Assembly: GCF_030271835.1 (NCBI RefSeq) | Contig: NZ_CP127389.1 | Span: forward strand, 1,090,001-1,154,000 | Source of the DNA: Proteus appendicitidis | GTDB lineage: Bacteria > Pseudomonadota > Gammaproteobacteria > Enterobacterales > Enterobacteriaceae | DNA: 64,000 nt | Direction of reading: 5' to 3' | In this document: positions 11,223 to 19,787 of the stretch, piece after piece | How the letters are laid out: every line of letters starts with the position of its first letter | How positions within the stretch are numbered: position 1 is the stretch's first letter | Made by a program: the position numbers and the translations under genes | The notes under the pieces: generated by a model | Told to the model about the DNA's origin: nothing | The model's database searches: none | Seen by the model: the letters and a program-made list of their open reading frames with translations, nothing else

Positions 11223-12401
11223 TTATTGTCCTGCATTTTGTTCAATGATTTCATTGATCAGTTTATTAATCTCTGACATATCAATTGTTAAAGCATCAGT
11301 ATGGTAAGCAGGTGCTTGGCGTTCGCTGTGTGATAATACTTTTCCATCAAGATTAATCGTATCGACAGTCACTTCAGAAGAAAGACCAATACGCAGTGGT
11401 TTTTCCGCTAATTCCTTTTCATCTAATGAAATACGAACCGGTAAGCGTTGAACAACTTTTATCCAGTTACCACTGGCATTTTGCGCAGGTAATAATGAGA
11501 AAGCACTGCCTGTTCCCATATCTAAACCTAATACAGTGCCGTGATAAATGACTTTTTTGCCGTAAAAGTCAGTTGTGATCTTTGCCGGTTGGCCAATACG
11601 CATATTGGCGAGCTGGGTTTCTTTAAAATTGGCATCAATCCACATACCCGTTACAGGAACAACGGCCATTAACGGTTTACCCGGCGAGACTTGTGCGCCA
11701 ACTTGAACGCTACGACGCGAAACATAGCCATCTGTAGGGCTTAGAATTTTAGTCCGTTCTAAGGCAAGCCATGCATTACGAACATCAGTTGATGCTTGTA
11801 AAACAGAGGGTTGTTTTGCAATTGGTGTATTTAAGATAATTGCCTGATTAGCATTATATTGCTCTCTTGCAACTTCTAAAGCTGCTCTTGCAGTAGAAAC
11901 TGCTTCTCTGGCGTGTTGAAGTTCTTCTTTACCAATAACATTGCGCTCGCCTAAAACTTCACGGCGACGAAGGTCATTTTGTAATTTAGTCAGCTCTGTT
12001 TCGCGTAAAACGATGTTTGCTTTTAATTGGCGGCCATTGATGATTTGCTGATGCATTTGGCGAACACTATTAGCTAATGCTGTTTTTGCTTTTTCTAATG
12101 CCAGTTTTTCATCACTTGAATCTAATAAAACTAAGGGTTCACCCGCTTTTACAAAATCGGTGTTATCCACATAAACGGTGGTAACAGAACCAGAAATCTG
12201 TGGCATCACCATGATTTGATTGCCAGTGACATAAGCATTATCCGTGGTTTCATGATGTCTTAACACCATAAACCAATAAGCTGTATAAGCTACGCCAGCA
12301 ACAATAAATAGAGTAGTTAGCAACAGTAGAACATTTCGGCGAGTTCGTTTTTTATTGCGAATGGGGGCCTGAGGGGGGGTATTTTCCTCATTAACACTCA
12401 T
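11223..12401 (-). CDS. emrA: EmrA, membrane-fusion subunit of the EmrAB-TolC pump
   Basis: EmrA is the periplasmic adaptor linking EmrB to an outer-membrane TolC channel. The 392-residue protein has a short cytoplasmic basic N-terminus (NKKRTRRN), one membrane anchor at about residues 23-45, and an HlyD-type biotinyl-lipoyl half (ETTDNAYVTGNQIMVMPQISG). A long coiled-coil hairpin follows at about residues 95-185, then the second half-motif and beta-barrel (SPTDGYVSRRSVQVGAQVSPGK). GGAG precedes the start. The gap between the mprA stop and this start is 188 nt. Confidence 0.96.
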   Translation of the reverse strand: MSVNEENTPPQAPIRNKKRTRRNVLLLLTTLFIVAGVAYTAYWFMVLRHHETTDNAYVTGNQIMVMPQISGSVTTVYVDNTDFVKAGEPLVLLDSSDEKLALEKAKTALANSVRQMHQQIINGRQLKANIVLRETELTKLQNDLRRREVLGERNVIGKEELQHAREAVSTARAALEVAREQYNANQAIILNTPIAKQPSVLQASTDVRNAWLALERTKILSPTDGYVSRRSVQVGAQVSPGKPLMAVVPVTGMWIDANFKETQLANMRIGQPAKITTDFYGKKVIYHGTVLGLDMGTGSAFSLLPAQNASGNWIKVVQRLPVRISLDEKELAEKPLRIGLSSEVTVDTINLDGKVLSHSERQAPAYHTDALTIDMSEINKLINEIIEQNAGQ

Positions 12402-12589
12402 TTAGAAGATCTCCATAAAACCAGAAAAACATCATTAGCTATGTTTCCAGTATTAAAACTGGAAACATAATTATAAAGTCAATCTTAGAATAATTATTAG
12501 TGTGAAGGTAAATTATAAATGCTAATGGACAAGTATGTTTGCCGATTTATGGCGTAAATAGGATTAGATCAATAAAACTATTTATTATG

Positions 12590-13123
12590 TTACTTCTTCT
12601 CACAACCGTTTTCAGCCAAAGTATCTAATTGTAATAATAACTTACGCATTAGTGTTTCAAGCTGTCTTTGTTCAGATTGATCTAATACAGACCAGATTTG
12701 TTTTAAACACTGATGTTGCGGTGGTAATAAGCTATTTAAAAACTCTTCACCGGCATCAGTTAAATGGAGATGTAAACAACGGCGGTCATTATGACTTTCA
12801 CGACGTTCAATCCAACCTTGCTTTTCAAGTTCATCAGCAATACGTGTTGCATTGGTTCTTGAAGAGCCTAAAGCTGCACTTAATTCTGATGGTTGAATAC
12901 TACGATTTTCTGTCGTATCTAAAATCATTAGTGCCATAAATAATGTCTCGTTAATACCCTGAGACTTCAACATATTATTACGACTTTCAAGAAGTTTGCT
13001 TTGAACATGCATAGAAAGGCGGGTTAACAATATTTCTTGATAAGGAATATCTTTGTTAAGCGATTTCTGTTGTGTAGCGCGAGTGTTTAGTAATTCTTCT
13101 GTTGGCGTAAATGAGCTTTCCAT
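12590..13123 (-). CDS. mprA: MarR-family repressor MprA (EmrR)
   Basis: MprA represses emrAB and is released by binding pump substrates in E. coli. The 177-residue protein has a MarR-type winged helix at about residues 55-145. It includes the recognition-helix segment [27 protein letters not shown] and the wing with the DNR motif ([14 protein letters not shown]). It lies upstream of emrAB in the same direction, as in E. coli. No operator can be assigned confidently by eye in the upstream AT-rich region. Confidence 0.94.
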   Translation of the reverse strand: MESSFTPTEELLNTRATQQKSLNKDIPYQEILLTRLSMHVQSKLLESRNNMLKSQGINETLFMALMILDTTENRSIQPSELSAALGSSRTNATRIADELEKQGWIERRESHNDRRCLHLHLTDAGEEFLNSLLPPQHQCLKQIWSVLDQSEQRQLETLMRKLLLQLDTLAENGCEKK

Positions 13124-13614
13124 TTTTAGACACCTTGTTAGTTTCGAAAATTAGGATAATTCTGTTATCAACATGTTAAATGGTATATTAAACACACAAT
13201 TTAGCAATTTTTATTATTTATAGTCACTATGTTTTTTTGATTATGTTACCTGATTCATAAATTTTCTGAATGATAACACAAAAAAAAGATAGGTACTTAT
13301 CTCTTTGCAATAAGTTAATAAAATCAATTTATCACTTATCTGACAATGAATAGTAGTCTATTTGCGAAAAAAGGGATCATTTTTTACGATAAAACACGTA
13401 ATAAATTTATTATCACTACCAATAGTTGTTATGTAGATAGTATCGAAATGAAACTATTCATGCGGTGCTTTATTGGGGAGATTGATATAATTTTCTTAAT
13501 AAAGAATGGGATGATGATATACATTAATAGTAATCACGCTGTTAAAACATTCACATTTTATTCTGATTAGCGTGGAGTGGAAGAAATAATATAACCCATC
13601 CTTGGGTCTAAAAA
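13124..13614. other. AT-rich intergenic region between mprA and an MFS transporter gene
   Basis: This region of about 490 bp should contain the mprA promoter. The only coding candidate is a plus-strand frame of 74 codons at 13346-13570 without a Shine-Dalgarno sequence; see findings. E. coli carries ygaZ and ygaH at this point; no trace of them is visible. Confidence 0.5.
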
Positions 13615-14832
13615 TTACTCGGCATGAATTATTGGATCATTTTTATAACCTAAAAACCAAACAATAAGACCGATAACACCAATGACTAATCCTGCGATAG
13701 AAACACCGGTCCATCCATATTGATGATAAGCATAGCCTGATAGTAAAGATCCTAATGCACCACCAATAAAATAGCTTGTCATATAGGCGGCAGTCAGGCG
13801 GTTTCTAGCATCAGGTAAAATGCGGTATATGGTGCTCTGATTGGTGACATGAACCCCTTGAACAGCTAAGTCTAGTAGGACAACGCCAATGATAAAGCTG
13901 ATTAGCCCAACCCAGTGATAATAAGGTGCAATAATGATAAAGCCCCAAGAAAGAAAGAGAAGAATTAATCCCACCGTGGTGGTTTTCTTGCCTTTTCCTT
14001 TATCAACTAATACACCCGCTTTACCCGCCATTAATGCACCAGCAGCACCTACAAGTCCAAATAAACCAATCACAGCATCCGAGTAATTAAAAGGATCAGA
14101 AGCCAATAAAAATGCCATTGAGGTCCACAATAAACCAAAGTGAGCAAAAATAAGCGCACCAACTAATGAACGAGTTCTTAATACGGGTGTTGTTGCAAAT
14201 AATTTGAAAATAGAACCGAGTAATTGGAAATAATTTAAGTCGGTTTTACTTTTATAAGTGGGCAAACAGCGCCATAAAGTGATAGCCAAAATCGCCAGAA
14301 AAATACTCGCTACCCAGAAAATACCCTGCCAATTGGTAAATGACGCCATTAATCCAGATGCGGTTCTCGCCAGTAAGATCCCGAGTAACAGACCACTCAT
14401 AATAGTTCCGACGGCCTTTCCTCTTTGGTGTGGTGCGGCAAGTGTTGCAGCAAAAGGAATAAGGATTTGAGCCACAACGGCGAACATACCTGAGAGCGCA
14501 GTTCCGATTAACATCACCCAAATATTAGGCGCCATAGCGGTAATTAATAGACCACTCGCTGAAATTAATGTCATGGTAATAATGAGCGAGCGACGTTCAA
14601 AAATATCGCCAAGAGGCACTAACAACATTAGCCCTACGGCATAACTTAATTGCGCGGTGGTGACAATAAATCCTGCCAAAGTAGCCGATATGTGGAAATA
14701 GTTTGCGATTGAATCAAGTAGAGGTTGTGCGTAGTAGTTACTGGCAACAACCATACCTGTGGCAACCGCCATAAGTAAAATAAGACCTTTGCTTAGCGAT
14801 GTTTGTGGTGCGGTGTGTTCCATAATACTCAT
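13615..14832 (-). CDS. MFS transporter, DHA1-like (possible YgaY counterpart)
   Basis: This is a predicted proton-driven exporter of the inner membrane; the substrate is unknown. The 405-residue protein has 12 predicted membrane helices, the N-terminal segment VASNYYAQPLLDSIA typical of one drug-exporter-like MFS branch, and motif A as LGDIFERRSLI. It lies next to mprA, where E. coli K-12 carries ygaY, described there as a damaged MFS gene, so this may be the intact counterpart. That assignment rests on position and general family likeness. Two start codons three codons apart (14832 and 14823) are both poorly preceded by ribosome binding sequences. Confidence 0.8.
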   Translation of the reverse strand: MSIMEHTAPQTSLSKGLILLMAVATGMVVASNYYAQPLLDSIANYFHISATLAGFIVTTAQLSYAVGLMLLVPLGDIFERRSLIITMTLISASGLLITAMAPNIWVMLIGTALSGMFAVVAQILIPFAATLAAPHQRGKAVGTIMSGLLLGILLARTASGLMASFTNWQGIFWVASIFLAILAITLWRCLPTYKSKTDLNYFQLLGSIFKLFATTPVLRTRSLVGALIFAHFGLLWTSMAFLLASDPFNYSDAVIGLFGLVGAAGALMAGKAGVLVDKGKGKKTTTVGLILLFLSWGFIIIAPYYHWVGLISFIIGVVLLDLAVQGVHVTNQSTIYRILPDARNRLTAAYMTSYFIGGALGSLLSGYAYHQYGWTGVSIAGLVIGVIGLIVWFLGYKNDPIIHAE

Positions 14833-14996
14833 AACAAATCATTTGTAAGGTAAATGATAGTAACATGAGTCATTTTTTTAAGGAAAGCATTACGGTGATA
14901 GAGATGTTCAATTAATTTGATATAAACCCTTAGATTTTATTCTTATAACATATTGTTTTATATGATTAATAAACAGCAGCTTTTGCTAGTTAATAA

Positions 14997-15398
14997 CTAA
15001 AAAGCGTAAAAAAAAAGCATAGCCAAACACCATATCCATTGAATTGAAACGCCAATCACGGCAAAAGAAAATAGACGTTTAGTCCCTAACCAGCGGGCTT
15101 CCATAGTCTGTTTTTGGGGACGTTTAGGAAATAATGTAGAGAGACTTTTATCAAAGCTTACATCGTCTTGATAACGATAAAGAGCTTGAAAAAAATGGCT
15201 ATCAAGCCATAAACGAAAAAGGTGATATTGCGTAAATAAAAATAAAACAGAAGCAACAAAGAAAGCCAATTTATTGTGAAAATGAAGGCTAAACACAGGC
15301 CATGTGCTTATATAAGGTAACAGTGATAATAGCAGCAAATAGCGCCAACTTTGAGTTAAAGACACAATGACTTTACCGCTCGTTTTTGTTGTCAGCAT
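14997..15398 (-). CDS. Small integral membrane protein at the end of the ynb cassette
   Basis: I do not recognise this 133-residue protein. It shows two hydrophobic stretches near residues 18-65 (probably two helices, LLLLSLLPYISTWPVF and KLAFFVASVLFLFTQY) and one at the C-terminus (VSIQWIWCLAMLFFYAF). A soluble basic loop (FPKRPQKQTMEARWLGTKR) lies between them. The start has GAGGT five bases upstream. It begins 10 nt after the ynbD stop, so it is probably translated from the same mRNA and may be a partner of YnbD. I know of no such gene in the E. coli ynb operon. Confidence 0.75.
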   Translation of the reverse strand: MLTTKTSGKVIVSLTQSWRYLLLLSLLPYISTWPVFSLHFHNKLAFFVASVLFLFTQYHLFRLWLDSHFFQALYRYQDDVSFDKSLSTLFPKRPQKQTMEARWLGTKRLFSFAVIGVSIQWIWCLAMLFFYAF

Positions 15399-15408
15399 AG
15401 TTACCTCG

Positions 15409-16740
15409 TTATCTATTTTGTTGGAAACGTGAATACCAAGTTTGTAGTGCCTCTTGTGTTTCTGAATTTAAAATGACTTGAGGGCGTGTTTGATACACTT
15501 GTTTTATTGCATCTTCCAAAGTATCTACTGTGCCATTGTAAACTAGCCATGCAACCGCAATGGTTGCACTGCGTGAATAGCCTAATTTGCAATGAATATA
15601 AACAGTACCAACTTGGCTAAGTCGTTCCATAGACAACATGGCTTTGCTGATATCATCAGGAGATAATGGTAGTAAATCGATTTGAGGTTGGGCTAAATAA
15701 AGCTGATTTTGGCTAAATTTATTTCTTGGCCATTCACAGGTTAAATCAAAAACGGCATTTGCTTTTAATTTATAAAGTGGGCGTCCACCTAATAAAATAC
15801 CTTCAGCAATTAAACTGGGTGTTTGGCAACGAGTTAAATAATAGCGATAAGTACACCAAGCAAAAAAGCGATAAGGTAATAGGATTATCTGTGCAGAAAG
15901 GGGGATTTCACCCTGAGCATTTTTTTGAAAAATAGAAGCGCCAGCGCCTAAATAACCTAAAGTCACAAAAGTTAATGTGATTGCAGGCCAGAGAAAAATC
16001 CAAAAGAAACCTTGTAAACCAAAAGATAACAGGTAGAACACCATTGCTGATAATGCATAGTTTTTACCAATACGTAAACTGCGTTTGCTGCCAGTAAAAT
16101 GCCATTTCCAACGAGAGTTTATTGGTAATAAATAACAAATAAATACGCCAACACCAAAGCCCGTAATAATATCAATAAAGTGGTGTTGCCACGTTGTCAG
16201 TACAGAAACAGCAATAAGCAATGACCATAAATTTAAAAACCATTGCCATGATTTAGGCGTATGTGCGCGAAAACGTAACCAAAGTATCCACAATAAGATA
16301 ATGTGCAAAGAAGGCGCTTGGTTATAAGGTAAATCGAAACCTTCTAATTGGGTAAATAACCAACCAGAAAATCCTTCTGTTGTTGGGCGAATAAAACTAA
16401 ATTTTAAAGGAAATAATAAAAAACCAGCGCAAGCAATAAGAGAGGCGACAATTAAACGTAGTCCATGTACAAATTGCTCTCTCAATGTTGTACAAATAAT
16501 CAGTGAAATACCATAGGCAATATTCACACTCCAATAAGGAATGATTGTCCAAGGTAAAAAGGGGATCGCTTTTTCCCAAGAATAAACAAAAGAAGGAACA
16601 TCAGATAAAGTGGCAGTGTAAGCGTTAACTTGCATATAAGTTAAATAGAAAAATGGGGCAAGAAATAACAGCCATACAATTCCAGCAAGCCAGATACTTT
16701 TTCTCGATGATGTTATTTGAGTGTGTTGATCGCCACCCAT
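15409..16740 (-). CDS. ynbD: YnbD-like PAP2 phosphatase / dual-specificity phosphatase fusion
   Basis: This is a 443-residue fusion. The N-terminal half (about residues 15-290) is a multi-helix membrane PAP2-type domain with APSLH at 142-146 and a following HHFIDIITG at 186-194, which are the phosphate-binding and catalytic motifs of lipid phosphate phosphatases. The C-terminal part (about 310-440) is a dual-specificity/tyrosine-type phosphatase with the P-loop HCKLGYSR at 383-390, so C384 and R390 are the likely catalytic residues. Substrates are unknown; a phospholipid or lipid headgroup phosphate is an inference from the neighbours. AAGGA lies nine bases before the start. A terminator-like hairpin separates it from ynbC. 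Confidence 0.87.
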   Translation of the reverse strand: MGGDQHTQITSSRKSIWLAGIVWLLFLAPFFYLTYMQVNAYTATLSDVPSFVYSWEKAIPFLPWTIIPYWSVNIAYGISLIICTTLREQFVHGLRLIVASLIACAGFLLFPLKFSFIRPTTEGFSGWLFTQLEGFDLPYNQAPSLHIILLWILWLRFRAHTPKSWQWFLNLWSLLIAVSVLTTWQHHFIDIITGFGVGVFICYLLPINSRWKWHFTGSKRSLRIGKNYALSAMVFYLLSFGLQGFFWIFLWPAITLTFVTLGYLGAGASIFQKNAQGEIPLSAQIILLPYRFFAWCTYRYYLTRCQTPSLIAEGILLGGRPLYKLKANAVFDLTCEWPRNKFSQNQLYLAQPQIDLLPLSPDDISKAMLSMERLSQVGTVYIHCKLGYSRSATIAVAWLVYNGTVDTLEDAIKQVYQTRPQVILNSETQEALQTWYSRFQQNR

Positions 16741-16786
16741 ACTAAAATTCCTTTCTTTGGTTATGTTTCTATTTTTACAACCACTT

Positions 16787-16820
16787 AAAACTATCGCTAT
16801 ATGTTGCCATATAGCGATAG
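16787..16820 (-). terminator. Hairpin/terminator between ynbC and ynbD
   Basis: A perfect 12-bp stem CTATCGCTATAT (16791-16802) pairs with ATATAGCGATAG (16809-16820) around a 6-nt loop. On the minus strand it is followed by TTTTAAG, a short T-run, so it may terminate only part of the transcripts entering from ynbC. Confidence 0.7.
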
Positions 16821-16844
16821 CTCAGTTATTGAGGGTGCATTCCG

Positions 16845-18614
16845 TTAGCGACGTTTTGCTATTGATACACTGAAAATACCCCAATGATCAATTTGTTGAT
16901 CTAACTTCTCAAAACCAGCTTCATTAACTAAAGCATCCATTTCACCTTGACTACGGCAACGCATGATCCAAGGTTGTCCATTTTGGTGACTTGGTAATAC
17001 ACGCGCAATCATTTCAAGTTGAGGGTGCCAAGGTTGGCAGGTATAAATTAATAAACCGCCACTTGGTATGGCTTGCGATAGCCCTTTTAAAGACTCTTTT
17101 AGTAGATGGTTTTCAGGGAATAATTCATATAGCCCACTGACAATACCTAACGTGGGAGAAGGCGAAACAGCACTCAAGCTTTCTGCATCAAAAGCGTTAC
17201 CTTCTTCAAAACGCACTTTGTCTTCTAAGTGACGTTCTTTAATCGCCATTCTGCCTTGTTCAACGTTAATGGCGCTATAATCGCGCATTAAAATAGAATC
17301 GACCTTACCATAATCATTAACAGCATCAAAAAGATAGCGTCCTTGTCCCGCTGCGATATCCATAATATGCACCGGCATATTATTTTGTATTAATTGGCGA
17401 ATTGCGTAGCGGATCGTATTTTCAATATTGATTTTACGTTGGCGAATACCTTGCCAGCCAATGCTATTTAAATACTGCCTATCAACAACACGACCAAATA
17501 ATCCTTTGCCTTGGGGTTGATTGCGGTAGACATAATCTAGCGTTGATCCAGAATCAAAACCTTTATCGTAACCTAGAGCAACACCTTCAGACGCTTTACC
17601 TAAAGTGCTCATCGAACGGCTAAGTAATTTATAATAAAGTCTTTTGGGACAATATTTAGGAAGAGGGGTCTGTAATGCGCGATAAACATCTGCACTATGG
17701 CTCCAAGTATCTTCATGTTGGTAATCATGTTGATAAAGTGGTTGTGCAAATAATTTTTCAATAAAACTGCGCATTTTATTGATAGGGATAATTCTCTCTT
17801 TCTCACCTAAGGTATCGTGGTAAAAGCCCGGTAAGACATGCTTTTCTTTGATAGAGGTATTTAAACGTTCATAGAAAAGATGTTGAGGCTTGGCGTGAAC
17901 CACATGATCATTACCTGAAATAAATAACTGTGTTGGTAAAGTTATCGCACTCGCATCTTCAACAACACGATCTGCCGTTTTATAAAGCTCTAATAAAATA
18001 TTGACAGCAATAGGGCGAGTGATCAGTGGGTCTTGATTAAAAGAGTCGATACGGCTTTGATCATGGGTTAGATATTTCGCTTTCACATACGAATTAACAT
18101 AAAAAAGCCCACGAATTTTTTGCATTAAGGCAAGACCTGTACGTGCAAAAGGAACATATAATTTCACTTTAAATGCAGGAGAAGCTAGCACCATACCGCG
18201 AATTTTTGGCGCGTAATCGTGTACCCAACCAGTAACTAAAACGGCACCTACACTTTGGCCAACAACCAGAATATTCTCCATTGGAATATTATAGTTAGAA
18301 GAAACGTAATGAACGAATTCGTCTATATCTTTTATTGATGTTCCCATTGATGGGCTATAACCGCGAGCGCCTTCATTTTTACCATGTCCACGAGCATCCC
18401 AAGCAAACATGGAGAAATCAGGAAGATCTAACTCATCAACTAGATGAGCAACACGACCTGAGTGTTCATGTCCTCGGTGAAATAAAATAACTGCTTTTGG
18501 CTCCGTGGTAATTTGAGCAGGCCAATGGCGATAATACAGCTGTGTCTTATCGCTGGTGGTAAATTCAGACTCAATCATATTCCTTTGAGTTTGATATTGC
18601 GGCTGTTGATTCAT
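16845..18614 (-). CDS. ynbC: YnbC-like alpha/beta hydrolase fused to a SAM-dependent methyltransferase
   Basis: This is a 589-residue two-domain protein. Residues 15-290 form an alpha/beta hydrolase of the monoacylglycerol-lipase/lysophospholipase type. The nucleophile elbow is GQSVGA (S121), with D236 in SGNDHVVH and H266 in GFYHDT as the probable triad. HRGHEHSGR and DARGHGKNEG are further family motifs. Residues about 385-585 form a class I methyltransferase with the SAM-binding motif DIAAGQGRY at 419-427. The substrates are not established; lipid deacylation and methylation is an inference. Its start overlaps the ynbA stop by four bases (ATGA), indicating translational coupling. Confidence 0.87.
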   Translation of the reverse strand: MNQQPQYQTQRNMIESEFTTSDKTQLYYRHWPAQITTEPKAVILFHRGHEHSGRVAHLVDELDLPDFSMFAWDARGHGKNEGARGYSPSMGTSIKDIDEFVHYVSSNYNIPMENILVVGQSVGAVLVTGWVHDYAPKIRGMVLASPAFKVKLYVPFARTGLALMQKIRGLFYVNSYVKAKYLTHDQSRIDSFNQDPLITRPIAVNILLELYKTADRVVEDASAITLPTQLFISGNDHVVHAKPQHLFYERLNTSIKEKHVLPGFYHDTLGEKERIIPINKMRSFIEKLFAQPLYQHDYQHEDTWSHSADVYRALQTPLPKYCPKRLYYKLLSRSMSTLGKASEGVALGYDKGFDSGSTLDYVYRNQPQGKGLFGRVVDRQYLNSIGWQGIRQRKINIENTIRYAIRQLIQNNMPVHIMDIAAGQGRYLFDAVNDYGKVDSILMRDYSAINVEQGRMAIKERHLEDKVRFEEGNAFDAESLSAVSPSPTLGIVSGLYELFPENHLLKESLKGLSQAIPSGGLLIYTCQPWHPQLEMIARVLPSHQNGQPWIMRCRSQGEMDALVNEAGFEKLDQQIDHWGIFSVSIAKRR

Positions 18615-19246
18615 AACGATGTATCCTTATCTTTATCTGTCATCGTTGCTTCTTTTAGTGCGCGATGAATTCGGTGATAACAAGTCAACAAAAGTAATAA
18701 ATTAATAATAATAAAAAGATAATGCGTGTTTTCTGATAATGTCAGTGAGGGGAATAATCCGATAAAAAACGCAATAGCACCGAAAATAAAGGCTCTATCA
18801 CTTTTTCCCATCGGACCATCATAACGACGAGATGCATGAATAGTTTGGGCAAGAATGCCTAAGAACTCAGTCATTATCATTAAAAAAAGTGCCAGCATGA
18901 TCCACCAATAGGACTGTGGAAAAATAAAAGCAAAAGGTAGATAGAGTGCAATATCTGAAATAACATCGCTGGCTTCGTTTAATATCGCCCCAAATGCACT
19001 CTTTTGATTATGTTCTCGTGCAAGCATGCCATCTATGGCATTAAGCGCCATACGGAAAAAGAGAACAAAAGGGAGTAATAAAAATAAGCGAGGGGAAGGA
19101 TAAAGTAAAAGCAACCCACCAATGACAATGGATAACAGTAAGGCAGAAAGCGTGACTTGATTTGCGGTGATCCCTTTTGTGAATAACTGTTCTACATAAG
19201 GGCGCAATAGCGATTGAAATTTGGGCTTTAGGTCATAAATTGTCAT
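18611..19246 (-). CDS. ynbA: YnbA-like CDP-alcohol phosphatidyltransferase
   Basis: This is a 211-residue integral membrane enzyme expected to transfer a phosphatidyl or related group from a CDP-activated donor to an alcohol; the product is unknown. Several helices surround a recognisable CDP-alcohol phosphotransferase motif, residues 69-94: N69-x2-D72-G-x2-A-R-x8-G86-x3-N90-x3-D94. In the canonical motif positions 69 and 90 are Asp. AGGA precedes the start by six bases. It is the first gene of the ynbA-ynbC-ynbD unit. The E. coli operon has ynbB (a CDP-diacylglycerol synthase homologue) directly after ynbA; here ynbC follows instead. Confidence 0.88.
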   Translation of the reverse strand: MTIYDLKPKFQSLLRPYVEQLFTKGITANQVTLSALLLSIVIGGLLLLYPSPRLFLLLPFVLFFRMALNAIDGMLAREHNQKSAFGAILNEASDVISDIALYLPFAFIFPQSYWWIMLALFLMIMTEFLGILAQTIHASRRYDGPMGKSDRAFIFGAIAFFIGLFPSLTLSENTHYLFIIINLLLLLTCYHRIHRALKEATMTDKDKDTSL

Positions 19247-19787
19247 GACGCATCCTTGTGTTCAAAAGTGCGTATATTACTTCAAAATTATTATTTTATT
19301 ATTAGCTGATTTTTATCCTATTGAATATCTTTATTTTAATGGTTTAATTTATTTATGATTTAAACATAAAACGTATATCTGAAATTTACTTGAGTTAATA
19401 ATTATTTAGCGCTTAAAAAAAGGGAGAATAAGATACACATAATTGTAATTATCAGACTGTTCCGTGTTTGTTTTATTCTTTTTATTTTAAGAATGATTAA
19501 ATTTTCTTTAGTAATATGTACGTAATTATAATTAGAAAATTAAATAAGAGGAATGAAATAAGAAATACCTTATAGTAACTAATGGAATTAGTTTAATTTA
19601 TTAAAAATATCATTTTATGTAAAATTTAAATCTAACAAGAGTGTATCAATAGAGTAGTTATCTGTATTGAGTGATAAGTGCAAAAAAACTAGATAATGAT
19701 AATTATTATCATTATCATAATCGGCGCTGTTAGTTACAGCTCTAATCATTTATCAAACTAATAACCATACAAAAAGATACTACTATT
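19247..19787. other. Divergent promoter region, ynbA / TonB-dependent receptor
   Basis: This 541-bp, very AT-rich region must hold the promoters of ynbA (minus) and of the receptor gene (plus). The only clear signal is the Fur box at 19692-19710. No open frame with coding character was seen. Confidence 0.6.
19692..19710 (+). promoter_or_regulatory. Fur box upstream of the TonB-dependent receptor
   Basis: GATAATGATAATTATTATC differs from the 19-bp Fur consensus (GATAATGATAATCATTATC) at one position only. The next bases continue as ATTATCATAA, which could let a second Fur dimer bind in overlap. It lies 78 nt before the receptor start. Confidence 0.92.
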
